DNA of 64,000 bases, taken from contig JAKLMB010000014.1 in NCBI GenBank assembly GCA_022813625.1, positions 452,845-516,844 on the forward strand. Reading direction: 5' to 3'. Below the pieces are notes generated by a model, which was given only the letters and a program-made list of their open reading frames with translations, did no database searches and was not told the DNA's origin. Positions 32,015 to 43,893 of the stretch are shown piece by piece. How positions within the stretch are numbered: position 1 is the first letter of the stretch; every line of letters begins with the position of its first letter. The position numbers and the translations under genes were made by a program. This stretch comes from Aaosphaeria pasadenensis (lineage: Eukaryota; Ascomycota; Dothideomycetes; Pleosporales).

Positions 32015-32595
32015 AGCTTTGATCTAACCGGGTACCTTGAGCATTTTGACTGTGGCTGGTGAGGAGGACGTTCATCCAATGTACCCTGGATGCCTCCATC
32101 CGCACATCCGTAGGACCACACCCAAAAGACGCTAACATCGGCAAGACTGGGAGGGCTCCTGATGTGGTCTGTGCGTGCCTTGGGCGATGAATGAAAGAGA
32201 CAAGCTTCGTTAATTGGTGAGACTGCCAATAAACTATTCATCACCAAATTTTTATAATTGCGGCATTGTCCGATGCTATTCTATTATATTTTTGCTGCAT
32301 CGCTCAAGCGGAAACCAATGTGCCGAACTGGCCTGGGCAGTGAAGCTACGTCATCAAACGCGGCCACACCAGTCACCTTCGATGTTCGGTGGCAGATGCA
32401 ATAAACTCCTTTCTCGAAGCCATTGAAACTATTCGAGTGACCCCTTCGTCTAGGGTGACAACGGAGACGTCTTAGAACTTCTTCGATTCAGTCCACTAGG
32501 AGTCTCGCTGTATGAGTAACTTAGCGCGAGAACACATTATTGCATCGCGTATCAGAACCAGAAGGTAGGGCTCAATTCAATGGTGAATATAATAC
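32015..32595. other. intergenic stretch upstream of regulator A
   Basis: A 581-bp gap holding the regulator A promoter and the 3' end of the glucosyltransferase. Nothing else is recognised. Confidence 0.5.
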
Positions 32596-35262
32596 TCAAC
32601 AGGGTGTTCTAACCCGGCCCTTTTCGCTTCTTAGAGACTTGAAGGCATTGATTATGCCGATGGCTTCTTCGTCGAACACCCGCCGTTGGGTAATATATTG
32701 CCCTTCGGATATCTTTCGTGCCTTAATGTCTTTTTGGGTGCCTAGATGTACTACGTGTCGTAGACTCTTGCAGATTCCCTCACCAGGATATGCAACTATT
32801 CCAACGGTAGCAGAAACCGTTTTGGACGTAAATCCTAGGACACCTTTGCCCAGGCCTTTTGCAAACCCTGCCGCACCATCCTTCTTTGCATCTTCAACAG
32901 GCCGAACAAAAAGATCAGAAAAGCCGTCAGCCATACCGAATGCAAAGTTCTTCCCAGCCTTGCCAAAACCGCTCTGTATGTTCGTTACTTCTCCATGGTC
33001 TCTTACCTCCTCGCCGTACAACCTTGGCAGGACTCGGAAACCCTCAGCGGTTGCCAATGGTAGATCGACAGCAACACCTTTGAGCAAGGCGGCATTGAAC
33101 CTACCGAACCCCTTCGCACCAGCAGCAGCCATTCTACCCGCAGTTACTGCACCATGTGCCGCATCGCTCGTTCCCTCGGTCTTTGCTCGGCTAAGCTCTT
33201 TGCAAGGATCAACAAGCATGCTGGTGGTTGCTTTGCTCATGTTGCCAACGACCGAGAGACCTGCTGAAGTCGTACTGGTGATCGGATCCCAACGGTTGAT
33301 TGTAATGTTTATGGTGTGACTTTCATAGCTGCGATGATCAGTATCGGTTCGATGGCTCCATGCTGGTGAACTTACTGCCTCAAGTCGCTCTGCGATATCA
33401 CTCCATTCTCGACAAGAACCTGTGCTGCGAGTTTGGAAAGTCGTATTGGAGCCTTCTTATACATCCAGGCGGCAGGGCGGTCGCGCATGATATTGCATGG
33501 AATGGCCTCGAATGGCAAGTTGGCGTGGAAAGATTGGACCGCCGCTTTCACACCTTCCTCGCTCGCCATTTGCGAAGATATATTCGAAGCTGCTGCCCTA
33601 GTCTCGGGCGCCAGAAGAAACTGAATTGCATCAGCCAAGTTCTGACTGAACAGCATCTTGTGTGGTATCGGTTTCGGACCGGCACCAGCCTCGGCGATCA
33701 TCTCGCCCCAGAACGGTTGATCTCCAAAGAAGGGAACTACCAGTGTCGGGCATGCGTTCTTCAGGCCACATGCCGCCGTTCCTGCGCCGCCATGATGGAT
33801 CACAGCGGTGACGTGTTGGAATAGCCACTCGTGATCACAATCGCCAATGAAGAGAATATCGCCTGCACGATCGGCATGCCCTTCACCCAAATTGCTCCAG
33901 CCCTTGGATATGATCGCTCGAACACCGCATATTTGTACAGCTTCTAAGATTAGAGATGTCATCTTGGGTGGGTCTTCCAGGACGATACTGCCGAACCCGA
34001 TATATATTGGAGGCGGGCCATCTTTAAGAAATTCCACAATCGCTGGAGGTTTAGTGTAAGGAGGTGGATCACGGAAAAAGAAGCCGCAGACATCAATGTG
34101 AGAAGGCCAATCCACGGGCTTAGGAACAAGGGCGGGAGACCAGCAGTAGGTAAATGGAACCTCCAGCGCCTCTCCAAGTCCAGGACCAACCGTGGCTGGC
34201 ACAGGTTCCAGATCCAGAGTATGTCTGAATTTGTTGATGACGTCCCCTAGGCCTTGCCATGTGAGAAACTCCACGATTCCGTACGAGGCAAAGTTTATCG
34301 TAGCCGGATCGATCTCTCCCACTTTGAAGTTCGCCAGAGGATGGGGAAATGCCCTTGTGCTGCTCCAAGGCATGGTGAACATCATGTGAAGGGGAACACC
34401 GAGTGCCTGTGCGCAGTGAATGTGTGCAAAACTAGGCGGGTTCGCGATGATCGCATCGGCTACAAAGGGCTCGTGTGAGTCTGGATCTGCATCCACACAT
34501 GATCGCCAGCAACCATTAAGGATCTCTGTCATCATAACGCGCTTCTTTTTGATATCGCCCTCTCGTAGGCTCTTCATCGAAGGTATTAGCCCTGGATTCT
34601 TGACCATATAGGCCATCAGCTCTTTTGGATCGCCTCCGATAGGATAGAATTCCAGAGAAGACTTCGTAACAAATTCTTTAAAGGTATTATGTGTTGCCAG
34701 TCGAACGCGGTGACCGTATTTTTGAAGTTCCTGACCCAGGGCGACGAATGGCTGGACATCACCACGGCTACCAACGACTTGAATGACGACGTTCATGCGT
34801 ATATTCCATCCTCTGTACACGGTAAATCGGCGGCTGCGCTCGAACGGCTCCTTGCTCTGCTCAGGGACAAGCTTGACGAGGGTTTTGGTAAGCCGAGACT
34901 TGAGGTCGATCTCGATACGACCATCATCTAAGGTCTGAAATTAGTTAAATTCATGACTCGAGAGAGGCATACATACGAGTGACACCAGTATCGCCTGGTG
35001 GAGGTATTGAGCCCTCCCCAGGCCCTAATTCATGAATTGAGCTGGGTGCGCTGGAGGGACCGGAATTGCTGTATGGCATTGAGGGGTCCACCGGAGACAG
35101 CGCGTTGTATGTGTACTTTTGGTGTGAATTCGATTCACTAGGAATAGGCCTTCCTGCGGCCGCTCTCACGCTATACGGTGGAGGAGCAGTACTCGACTGG
35201 ATACCGTTGTCGTATTCTTCCCATACCGGAATCGGTGCTTGTGTACTATCCGGTCGTGGCAT
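32596..35262 (-). CDS. sterol-glucosyltransferase-like UGT (GT1/GT28) with C-terminal extension
   Basis: Exons 35262-34977, 34927-33376 and 33328-32596 total 2571 nt (856 aa). Residues 1-95 are Pro/Ser-rich and probably disordered. DGRIEIDLKSRL introduces the transferase domain: MNVVIQVVGSRGDVQPFVAL (N-terminal Rossmann half) near residue 140, and the sugar-donor signature FIGDCDHEWLFQH plus HHGGAGTAACGL and PFFGDQPFWG near residues 455-500. The last 300 residues are Gly/Ala/Lys-rich, as in fungal UGT80-like proteins (KGFGRFNAALLKGVAVDLPL, GKGLGKGVLGFTSKT, YPGEGI). The likely reaction is glucose transfer from UDP-glucose to a sterol or other hydrophobic alcohol. The first ATG follows an in-frame stop. 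It is divergent from regulator B and tandem with regulator A. Confidence 0.92.
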
Positions 35263-35570
35263 TCTGGTAACTTGTGATGACACAAGCGATTCCCCTGCCT
35301 CATAGTGATCGTCGAGCTATATAATGACATTTGCTTTCGTACTTCGGCTTCATACCTTACACTAGAACTCAATACGCGTATGCACGGACCACGATTTCTG
35401 AAGTGCTCATACAATGGGCCGAGGGTCCAACTAGTGCCCGCATCATCTCCTTTCACCAAAGAAGCTTCTCTGCCAAGCCCAACCCGTATTCTTCTGCTCG
35501 GAAGTTTTACTGCCGTAATCAATTCGAATACATCGAACCATCAATAGGCCGGTGCTGTGACGACACCGCA
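35263..35570. promoter_or_regulatory. divergent promoter of the UGT and regulator B
   Basis: This 308-bp gap lies between the UGT and regulator B start codons, so both promoters must fit here. TATATAAT at 35318-35325 lies 56 bp from the UGT start on its minus strand and is a plausible TATA box. Confidence 0.55.
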
Positions 35571-36787
35571 ATGGAGATCAAGACGCGCAAGACACACAAG
35601 AAGTCGCGAAAAGGATGTCTTGCTTGTAAAGCCCGCCATGTGAAGGTATGATTGGCTCCAATCATATCCGCCATACATAGAGAAACAAGGCTGATCTTTA
35701 CATACAGTGCGATGAGCAGCAGCCAATCTGCGCGAACTGTGTTAAGCAAGACACGCCGTGTGAATATCCAGCGACAAAAAGTCGGGAAGGGTCCAAAGAC
35801 TCGCCATTGCTTGTCACTGCGATCTATACGCCCTCACCAACAGAAGGCGGGCTATTCGAGCAATCTCCAAGTCTGCTTTCTACACCAGCCCATAATCCAA
35901 CTGCGCTCAACGTCCTCCACTTGCGCCTTTTGCATCATTATACGACTGTCACTGCTCGAAGTCTCGGAGCGGACCCCGAGGCTCGTGAAGCCTACGCAAG
36001 CGTAGTAGTAGACACCGCTTTTGAGTGTCCCTTCCTCCTTCACATGATACTTGCTCTTTCTGCCCTCCATCTCAGTCGGCTTTTAGAGTATAGCCCAGAA
36101 GCCGTCAAATACGCTCTGATAGGGAGTAGACACCATGACATTGCGCTTGCATCGTTTCAAGCTTCTGTTTGTGACATCAATGAAAGCAATTTCAAAGCTG
36201 TCTTCATGTTTGCAGGAGTTCTATTCCCATACTCATGTGCAATCTCCGTTGATTCCGGTCATGATGCAGACCATGCATTCGAAGTCCTAATGGTCCAATT
36301 TTCCTTGACCAGAAGGGTCCGACCAATGGTTTTAAGCTTCTACAATGCAATCAAAGTCTCTATTCTGGAAAGGCTAATTCCAAAGGACTTCCTGGACATC
36401 GACTGGCTCTCCCTCGAGCCGCCAGTGAACACTGAACTTGTGCAACTACGCAACTTCGCTGATGTAATTGACGAGCTCTACGCCTCAGACATCGTCGATG
36501 CCTACCGCCAAGCTATCCATATTTTGACCCTTGCTTTTCAAGCCGCAGAGACATCTCCTGGACCGCCGTCTGATACACTGCTGAAGATCTGGATCCACTT
36601 TGTCAGCGATCGCTACGCCGAACTGCTATCAGAGCGGCAACCTGGCTCGTTGATCATCTACGCACACTATGCCGTTCTTGTGCAGCGGAGTAGTGTTAGA
36701 TACTGGTATCTAGCTGGTATTGCCGAGCATATTCTGCGTGTTGCCGAAGCATTGATCCCAAGTGAGTGGAGTCGCTGGTTGAATTAG
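35571..36787 (+). CDS. Zn2Cys6 transcription factor, paralogue B
   Basis: Exons 35571-35645 and 35708-36787 total 1155 nt (384 aa). KTRKTHKKSRKGCLACKARH and a complete zinc cluster (CLAC, CDEQQPICANC, CEY) mirror regulator A with the same first-intron position. It also shares LRLLHHYTTVTARSL, FKAVFMFAGVLFPYSCAIS, TELVQLRNF, LLKIWIHFVSDRYAELLSE and GSLIIYAHYAVL. Its TAG stop (36785-36787) falls where A has Trp in SWLDWPKEQ. After the stop the same frame continues PREQLQGQQ to a TGA near 36833, still resembling A, so the C-terminus has been shortened by a recent nonsense change. The regulatory core is intact. It is divergent from the UGT across 308 bp. Confidence 0.9.
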
Positions 36788-37939
36788 CCACGGGAGCAGC
36801 TCCAAGGCCAACAGGCTATCCATACTCCAGGATGATGGAGCCCGGTATTGATAACGTCGATCTAGACTGCGTCTTAAGCAAAGGGCGTGCCATCTGAAAT
36901 ATCTCTTGTGGGCTCGTTGACGATACGCGATAGTGCCGGGATGTTGAACATGTTGCAGAAAGGTCTGTCCCTTGATGATGCAGCGATTCCGCCGATTTTT
37001 TGGGGCTTAAGATGCTGAAAGGGATGTACGAGTAAGGCATTAATTCAAGTCTAAAAGCCAGCACTGCAAAATGAGGCTGGTCTTCTCAAGTGCGTTTGCA
37101 CCACACTGAAAGGCAACTATGCTGGTCTGAATCCGGTTGCAAATGATCCTCTTTGTTCTTGCTAAGGTCACATATTTGCTACATTAAAGGTGGACCGGAA
37201 ATGGTTGTAGATAGACAAGACTATTCGATGTTATGATGGGGGAGGATCTATATGAGGTTCATATTGAATAAATCTTTAAGTAGATCGATCTCACTACATA
37301 GGACCACAGCTTTTAGTCTACTGTTCGATGTCTGTCTTGGTTCTTATATGGTTGATTAATACTATGTGTATATTCTCGCGTATAGACGCCTCTGTATGTT
37401 GGTAGGCCTCTAGAGGTAGGTGGATAATGCCTTGATCTCTCTAAGCCGCCCTGATCAATCTAGGTACCTTCTATGCCCTGCCTGGTGCCTTTCCCTATAC
37501 ACGTGATCCCCGAAGAGCCTTAGCTATCTTGCTTGACCACAGTATACTAATAAGAACCTTTTGGGCATGGAGTGCCGCAGGCCGCAAGAACCAGTGTGGT
37601 AATCCGAAAACACAGACAAGTTAGGAATCACCCAAAGTAGCGGTCACCCAAAGTAGCAGTCACCCAAAGTAGCAATCACCCGTAGTAGCAATCACCATAG
37701 CAATATCCTTATCTGGTAGTGATTGTTTCTTTCAGGGAGCCATTCATATCAGGCGCTGTTGCCTGAGAGAATCACAGGGCGGATCAAGCCTCTGGTTGGT
37801 TGGAGGCCACTCATTTATAGTGAAGTACGCTTTTTCACCTGGGCCGTGCAGAGCGAGCTGGTGGTAAACATTATCGGTCGCAGCTTCGTAGACCTGCTCA
37901 GAGACAATACTTCCTACACAACTTAACTATCAACTCAAA
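36788..37939. other. gene-poor stretch with a minisatellite
   Basis: Downstream of regulator B. Apart from the 16-bp tandem repeat (37626-37696) I see no gene. Short frames here have no motif. Confidence 0.5.
37626..37696. repeat. 16-bp minisatellite, about 4.4 units
   Basis: Four head-to-tail copies of a unit like AATCACCCAAAGTAGC (37626, 37642, 37658, 37674) and a partial fifth. Copies differ at one to three positions. Confidence 0.9.
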
Positions 37940-38256
37940 ATGGACGACCCAGATATCATTCTCTATCTAGACCCTAGAGAAGATGGATCGGCCATAAGGG
38001 ACGCACTTCGTCGACTCAAAAGCTCGCCGCGATATATGCCGCCGTCGGATCCGGATTCGAAAGTACGTACCCCAAAACTAATTCTAGCCAATCAGTATTG
38101 ATTTTACTCACTGCTCACGTGGCGGATCAGTCAATGTGTGCCCATAGGCTACGATCGTGCCTTGAAGTGATCAATCACAGAAGGTCACGGATTAACTTTA
38201 CCTTCATAATTCACTGTTGCCGGAATGGCGGCCGTGCTCCACCCCCGCATGCCTAA
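37940..38256 (+). other. possible small two-exon gene
   Basis: ATG 37940 opens 41 codons starting MDDPDIILYLDPREDG and ending at a GTACGT splice donor (38063). An acceptor at about 38131 would join SMCAHRLRSCLEV and continue to TAA at 38256, giving roughly 80 aa. The first part has coding-like composition. I recognise no family. It could be an upstream exon of the next gene, or noise. Confidence 0.2.
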
Positions 38257-38379
38257 AGAGATTAGACATTGGAAGTTGGGAGCTAGCTTTGTCACACACC
38301 CTCATAGAGAAACTCCTCTTACCTACCTACTTACAACTCACAAGTACCTACATCTAAGTTGATCAGCGACACCCCTAAG

Positions 38380-39911
38380 ATGTCTTTCGCTGAGACCACA
38401 ACTCCTGATCTCACGGTTTGGGGCCTCTTGGCGGTCGATAAGAACGAACTTGTTCGCTACTTGCAAAGCAAACGTGGAGACACTGGTGGATTTGTTTTGT
38501 CAAATCCTGCCGGCTTTGAAAAACTCTCGAAGGGCGAACGAGATGAGCTAGGGAAGCGACTGAGGTGAGAACAAAGCCTCTGTTACCATTTGCATGTAAA
38601 TTTTCATCACTAATGTTTATCACGAATAGTGATGCTGCAGAAGTCGCCAGCGCTGTACAATCCATCGACATGGATGCACTGACCGAGCGCTTGACGAGCA
38701 TAGCAGATGCAGATGGCTATTCATGGCCTAAGTGTCTATGCTCGCCGCCTATGTCGCCCGTGTCGGACACATGCACCGAACCGCCTTTACCGGATCACTC
38801 TGAAAGGTACCAAGCGATATGTTATCACGAGCTCATTAAAGATGGCGGCAAGCCCGTTTGCTCGATCGAAGAAACATCGCATATGTTGGCTGAACCAACA
38901 GCCAGTCACGAGCCTGCTCGGCCGTGGTTCATAGACCTAGACCCGCACAGTCGAAATGAGGAGATAAAAACAGTGTTTCCGCGGCAGCTCGAGCAGTGGT
39001 GGCACTTTCGCAAGTGGCAGTTGGTCAACCGAGGCATCGATGAACTTGAAGGATTCCCTGAGTACCTTGCATCAAACCAGAGAATAGATGAGCACCTCGA
39101 AAAGCACCGATGGATAGCCGACAAGTCCTATGAGAGGATCAAACTTGGCAGGTGGCAGGATAACTTTGAAGCACTTCCTTATCGCCCTATTAAGGACGGG
39201 TTTCACGTTTATGAGGACGCAGTGGAGAGAAGCCTAGCAATCTACAATTTCAAACTGCCTCTACAGTTAATGGAGAATCCACGCGAACAATCTGACTGGA
39301 CGACTTGGCTTGAATACCTTAGCTACGAGAAATGGTGGCTGGATAAACATACTGCCGTTATGGAACGTGGTACGCGGCGGTATTATGAAGCTTGGTATAA
39401 GTTTATTCACCCATCACGAGCACCGCCGGCTCAGACTCAGGTCACGGGAAAAGCGATGTCAGACCTGAATGATGACCCCGCTGCGACAGGCTCAGCGACT
39501 TCGCCGTTTCAAAAGCAGCCCCCAGGCACGAAGAGACCTCAATTGAAGATGCCACGGCCCACTGCCCTGAAAGTGTCTAATAAACGAATCAATGACTTCA
39601 TCAATGATTCGAGGCCTTATCGACGCGCAGAAATGATTGTCCGTTGTCACAAGAGTCGGGTGAGGTGGATCGTCAAGCAAGCGAGTGCGATGGAAGCCGA
39701 CATGCTGCAGAAAGACAGGACAGTGGGGAATCATCAAGATACAGGGGAGAGGAGGAAGAGGAAACAAATTGATGAGGACGATGATGATGGCATCTCCCCA
39801 GAGCCATGGTCCAAGAGGATAAAGCGGGGAGTCGAAGGGCATGATATGGTTCAAGCCAAGGTTTCGGAACAACGTCCTTGGATGCGGCGACCACGCTCCC
39901 GAAGCATTTGA
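38380..39911 (+). CDS. conserved fungal protein of unknown function
   Basis: Exons 38380-38564 and 38630-39911 total 1467 nt (488 aa). The middle resembles a recurrent uncharacterised fungal family: FPRQLEQWWHFRKWQLVNRG, RWQDNFEALPYRP, and ENPREQSDWTTWLEYLSYEK followed by WWLDKH. These Trp-rich helices suggest a helical interaction domain. The C-terminus is basic and acidic in turn (RRKRKQ, then an EDDDD run, then SKRIKR), a likely nuclear localisation signal. No catalytic motif is seen. Upstream context gives no hint, and degraded ankyrin-like scraps lie downstream (40150-40215, near 40850). I assign no function. Confidence 0.75.
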
Positions 39912-41528
39912 GCGCCCGCCTATCCTCTGCCATGGAGTACCTGTCTGGTGTGTTCACCGCTTGCTTGAGTCACCGAGTGACCGGACCAGCTCTGGGACCC
40001 TACCTAGAGCAAGTTGGTGAAGGCCTACGGCACTGAGAAAAACTCCTACTTTCCACTTCATGTTTTTGCAAGCGAGCCCTAGTATCACCAAGGAATTCCA
40101 TCCCAATATTTTCCGAGCATTTATCCCTGCCTTTCCCATTGTATTACTACAAGTAGCAAAGATGGGCACCTGGAGATGCTTCAAGAGCACTTAGACAAAG
40201 AGAATGAAATTGATGTACAAGGCAGCAATACAACATGTAACATAGAACAATCAACCGATAATTCACGAGCCACTACCTCGCATGATAATCTTACTGCGGC
40301 TGAACAAATGTGAACATCTAAGCGCGGAAGAGAAGATCCCCACCAAGCCCTATATCTAAGGTGACGTATCTCTAAACACTATCAATATGGACATGATGCA
40401 TATAAAGCTGTCTACTCAACCCTTCACAGGATATTGCAGCATAATAAATTGATTGTCTGATGATTGTAGGTGACGTTAACTGCAATCGTCTTACGCAAAT
40501 AACACGGATTTGCATAGATTATGGCCGGGATCCTAAAATCTTATGATAGATAAGAGCTCCTCTCGTCGAATTCTCGTAAATGTAAGATTGAAAATCTCCC
40601 AAATTTCCGAACGCAAGGGTTGCTGCGGTTGGCTAAGGTTTTACGGTCATGCTAGTCGCACTACACTTTCCGATTCTATCAGCTACCAACTTCAAAACAA
40701 TGGCTATCTAGCCGCGGGATTGTCAGAATTCTATGAATCATGCAAAACTGAGTAATCGCCCCGTCGAGAATTCGATTTTCAGCGTCGGGATTATCTAGAA
40801 AAGTTCAAACAAAGCCCTGGCGCACATACCGGTCCATCACAGATAGTTGCGCATACGGTCATCTCGATATCATGTACGCCTTGATACAAAGTTGCGCGGG
40901 TGCGAACGATATTCTTCTCAACTGGGGGAATCGAACGCCAATGAATACTGTACATCCAATGGTCAAGTCAAGCTATCAAGTTTCCAACGCACGATTTGGT
41001 GCGCTCTGACTTGAAGGACGTTGATGGGAAGATACCGCGCAACTCCTACTTTAATTTGTTTTCTCTAGATTATTTTGTAAATCGAATCAGCGCATTACTG
41101 TAGTATTTTACATATCGCTACACAAACTATGGCGAAGGGAATTCTACTATGGACAACGATACACGGACGATTGGATGCGCTTGGAGAACACGCGTGTCGA
41201 ACACACCCTGGCCACCCGATATCTCGTATCACATTCAAGTACATGATTTTGGTTTGCCCAAATGCAGTTATATACTATAGAATCTTTAGGAAGGCAGAGA
41301 AGCCATCATGAAACCGTAGGGCGTGAGGTATAATTACTCGTCGTATTGATTGGAAGGGCGCGCTCTTGATTACATGTAATTCCCTTTTTGGGCTAGAGCG
41401 CACGGACTTGCAGAGATCGCTCACTACCGCTCCTGGAGGTTAAATATCACGACCTACATACATCTTCAATGTCTAAGATGTGGGATTACCGTCGCTGATA
41501 CTTATATTACCAGAAAAAAAAGGAAAAT
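39912..41528. other. gene-poor stretch with ankyrin-like scraps
   Basis: At 40155-40215 a plus-strand frame reads KDGHLEMLQEHLDKENEIDV, and near 40850-40930 another reads AYGHLDIMYALIQS then GNRTPMNT. Both look like single worn ankyrin repeats. They lie in broken frames, so at most this is an ankyrin-gene relic. Confidence 0.3.
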
Positions 41529-43280
41529 ATGACAGACTCTATCGTACCCTCTAAGCCTGTCGTTGAGGATGTTCTCACCACAACAGATGCCGAGGTATCA
41601 GCTGAGCAACCTCCTCAGGAGCAACCCACTAAGCCATTCGACGAAATCGAGGACCCGAAAGCAAGAACAAAACTCCGTATAGGAGCGATTTTATCATCTT
41701 TATATGTTTGTTTTCCCATTGGAATATCGCTTTGAGCATTTAACTTACCAATGCAACAGCTTGTACTCTTCGTAGCCGCCTTAGACCAAACCATTATTGC
41801 AACGACAATCCCCACTATCTCTGCATCACTTCACTCAGCCACGGGATACACCTGGATTGGAAGCGCCTATTCCCTTGCCACCGCTGCTTCTGGTCCGATA
41901 TGGTCTCGAATCAGCGACATCTGGGGCCGTAAGCTCGCTCTACTCTGTGCAGTCGCCCTATTTGCCCTCGCCAGCATTCTCGCAGCTGTGAGCACGAAGA
42001 TGCAGATGTTGATTGCTGCACGTGCCCTCCAAGGTACGGCAGGAGGAGGACTTGGTCAACTTGTAACCATCACCATCTCAGATCTATTTAGTGTACGCAA
42101 GCGGTCCCTATACATGGGGATGTTAGGCGTCATGTGGGCTGTTGCAGGATCCGCTGGACCACCCATCGGGGGAGCATTAACACAATTAGCAAGCTGGCGC
42201 TGGTGCTTCTGGATCAACCTTCCCGTTTGTTGTTGCGCATTCATTCTCCTGCTCCTGTTTCTTGACGTGCACAACCCGCGCACGAAGTTCAGCGAAGGTA
42301 TCAAGGCGATCGACTGGCTAGGGACCATCTCTATCCTCGCTGTGACTCTCCTCCTCCTTCTCGGTCTCGACTTTGGTGGCTCGACGTTTCCCTGGAATAG
42401 CCCGAAGGTCATATGTCTGATCGCTATCGGTGGAGCCATGATTCTCTTCTTCCTGTTCTGCGAGAAGAAGCTAGCAAAGTATCCACTCATGCCACTCACT
42501 GTCTTCAAGACACGCTCAAACAACGCGGCTTTCATTGTAGGATTTGCACACAACATGGTGTCGATGGGCGTGGAGTACTACCTCCCACTGTACTTCCAAA
42601 GCGTGAAGCAAGCCTCGCCCTTACGCAGCGGAGTTCTCGTGCTGCCGATGATGTTGACCATGGCCGCGACAGACATGACATCGGGGTTTCTGATCCACAA
42701 AACAGGACGGTACAGGGAAATCATGTGGGTGGGAGTTTCAATGATGACCCTGGGTACGGGTCTCTTCATACTCTTCGATGTGGACATCCCGCTCGCCAAG
42801 ATCATTGGAATCGAAATTGTAGCTGGACTTGGCCCTGCAATGCTTTTCCAAGTACCAAGAATCATCATTCAGAACTCTGTTAGCCAGGCCGAGACCTCGT
42901 CTGCAACTTCTACACTGGGTTTCTCTGGCGGGCTCGCGACATCGCTATCGCTGGTGATCGGCAGTGTTGTCTTCCAGAACAGTATGGGCGCAACGCATTC
43001 AGCACTCGTATCCGCCGGGCTCGGTGCCGAGGCTCTCGAGGCGTTGGCCTCTGACAAGGCGGCTGCGAATGTTGACATCGTCAAGACGATTCAGGATCCT
43101 GCGATGCGACGAGCGGTGCAAGAGGCGTTCGCGTGGAGCATGCGCAATATGTTCATAACCTATACGGCTATCGCGGCTGTAGCCGTGTTCGCCAGCGCCT
43201 TCGTCAAGCATACAAAGCTCCGGACGAAGCATGAAGAGACGAAGACAGGGGTTGAGCATTTGACCGAGAGGAAGGGATGA
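41529..43280 (+). CDS. MFS multidrug transporter, DHA2 (14-helix) type
   Basis: Exons 41529-41705 and 41760-43280 (54-bp intron) total 1698 nt (565 aa). A hydrophilic acidic N-tail precedes helix 1. The DHA2 signatures are there: LDQTIIATTIPTIS in helix 1, GSAYSLATAASGPIWSRISD and GRKLAL (motif A region), RALQGTAGGGLGQLV (motif B), and GSAGPPIGGALTQLASWRWC with FWINLPV (motif C). The later half has the usual helices and a short basic tail. Such plasma-membrane proton antiporters export toxins, antifungals or self-made metabolites. No biosynthetic core enzyme lies next to it, so the substrate is open. It converges with the APC permease. Confidence 0.95.
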
Positions 43281-43893
43281 ACGGTTTCTTGTGAAACAAG
43301 ATTTTCCAAAGGAACCGCGATAAGCCAGGCCAGAGCTAAAGGCGGCGCGGTTCGGTGCGGCACGGTGGACCAGTGGGGGGGAGCGGGATGCGGAAGCGGG
43401 CCGGCCAAGCTACCTGATTTGGGACTTTGATACTCGACCAGTCGACGAGGAGTGATCAGAGCTCTTCGATAGTCACTTTACGCTGTTCGCTGGATTTGGA
43501 GAGATTTGGCGGTGAGGTGTTGTTACCAAAGTGTCGGAAGCTCGAGCTTGTCGTTCTCGAACGGCTTGGGTCTCCACCTACGCATAGGTGGACGGAGTCA
43601 ACTCCGGGCAACAGGATAGCGCCAACCGCCTGCCAGCATCATCACAGACGGAAACCATACACGGGCACACGGGGCATACGGTACTGTAGGATTCGTCGCT
43701 CATTTCTCATCTATCTCTGGAACGTCGTTTTCGTATCCCTCTCGTCCGTCTTCGCACCCTATCATTCCATGTACACTCCTTTCCAAGGCAATCAACAATC
43801 TATCTACAATAGCATAATCTCCATAGCAATCCATCTCCCCATACCCTGCGCGTCTCATCCAATGCACCGCACCTACCACATAATTTCTACCCA
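43281..43893. other. 3'-3' spacer
   Basis: A 613-bp gap between the convergent MFS and APC transporter genes. A short GC-rich patch (43330-43400, with many GCGG) is the only visible oddity. Confidence 0.5.

Noticed and set aside
33360..33824. 154-codon plus-strand frame
   Set aside because: It is antisense to the UGT catalytic domain and is a shadow of that gene.
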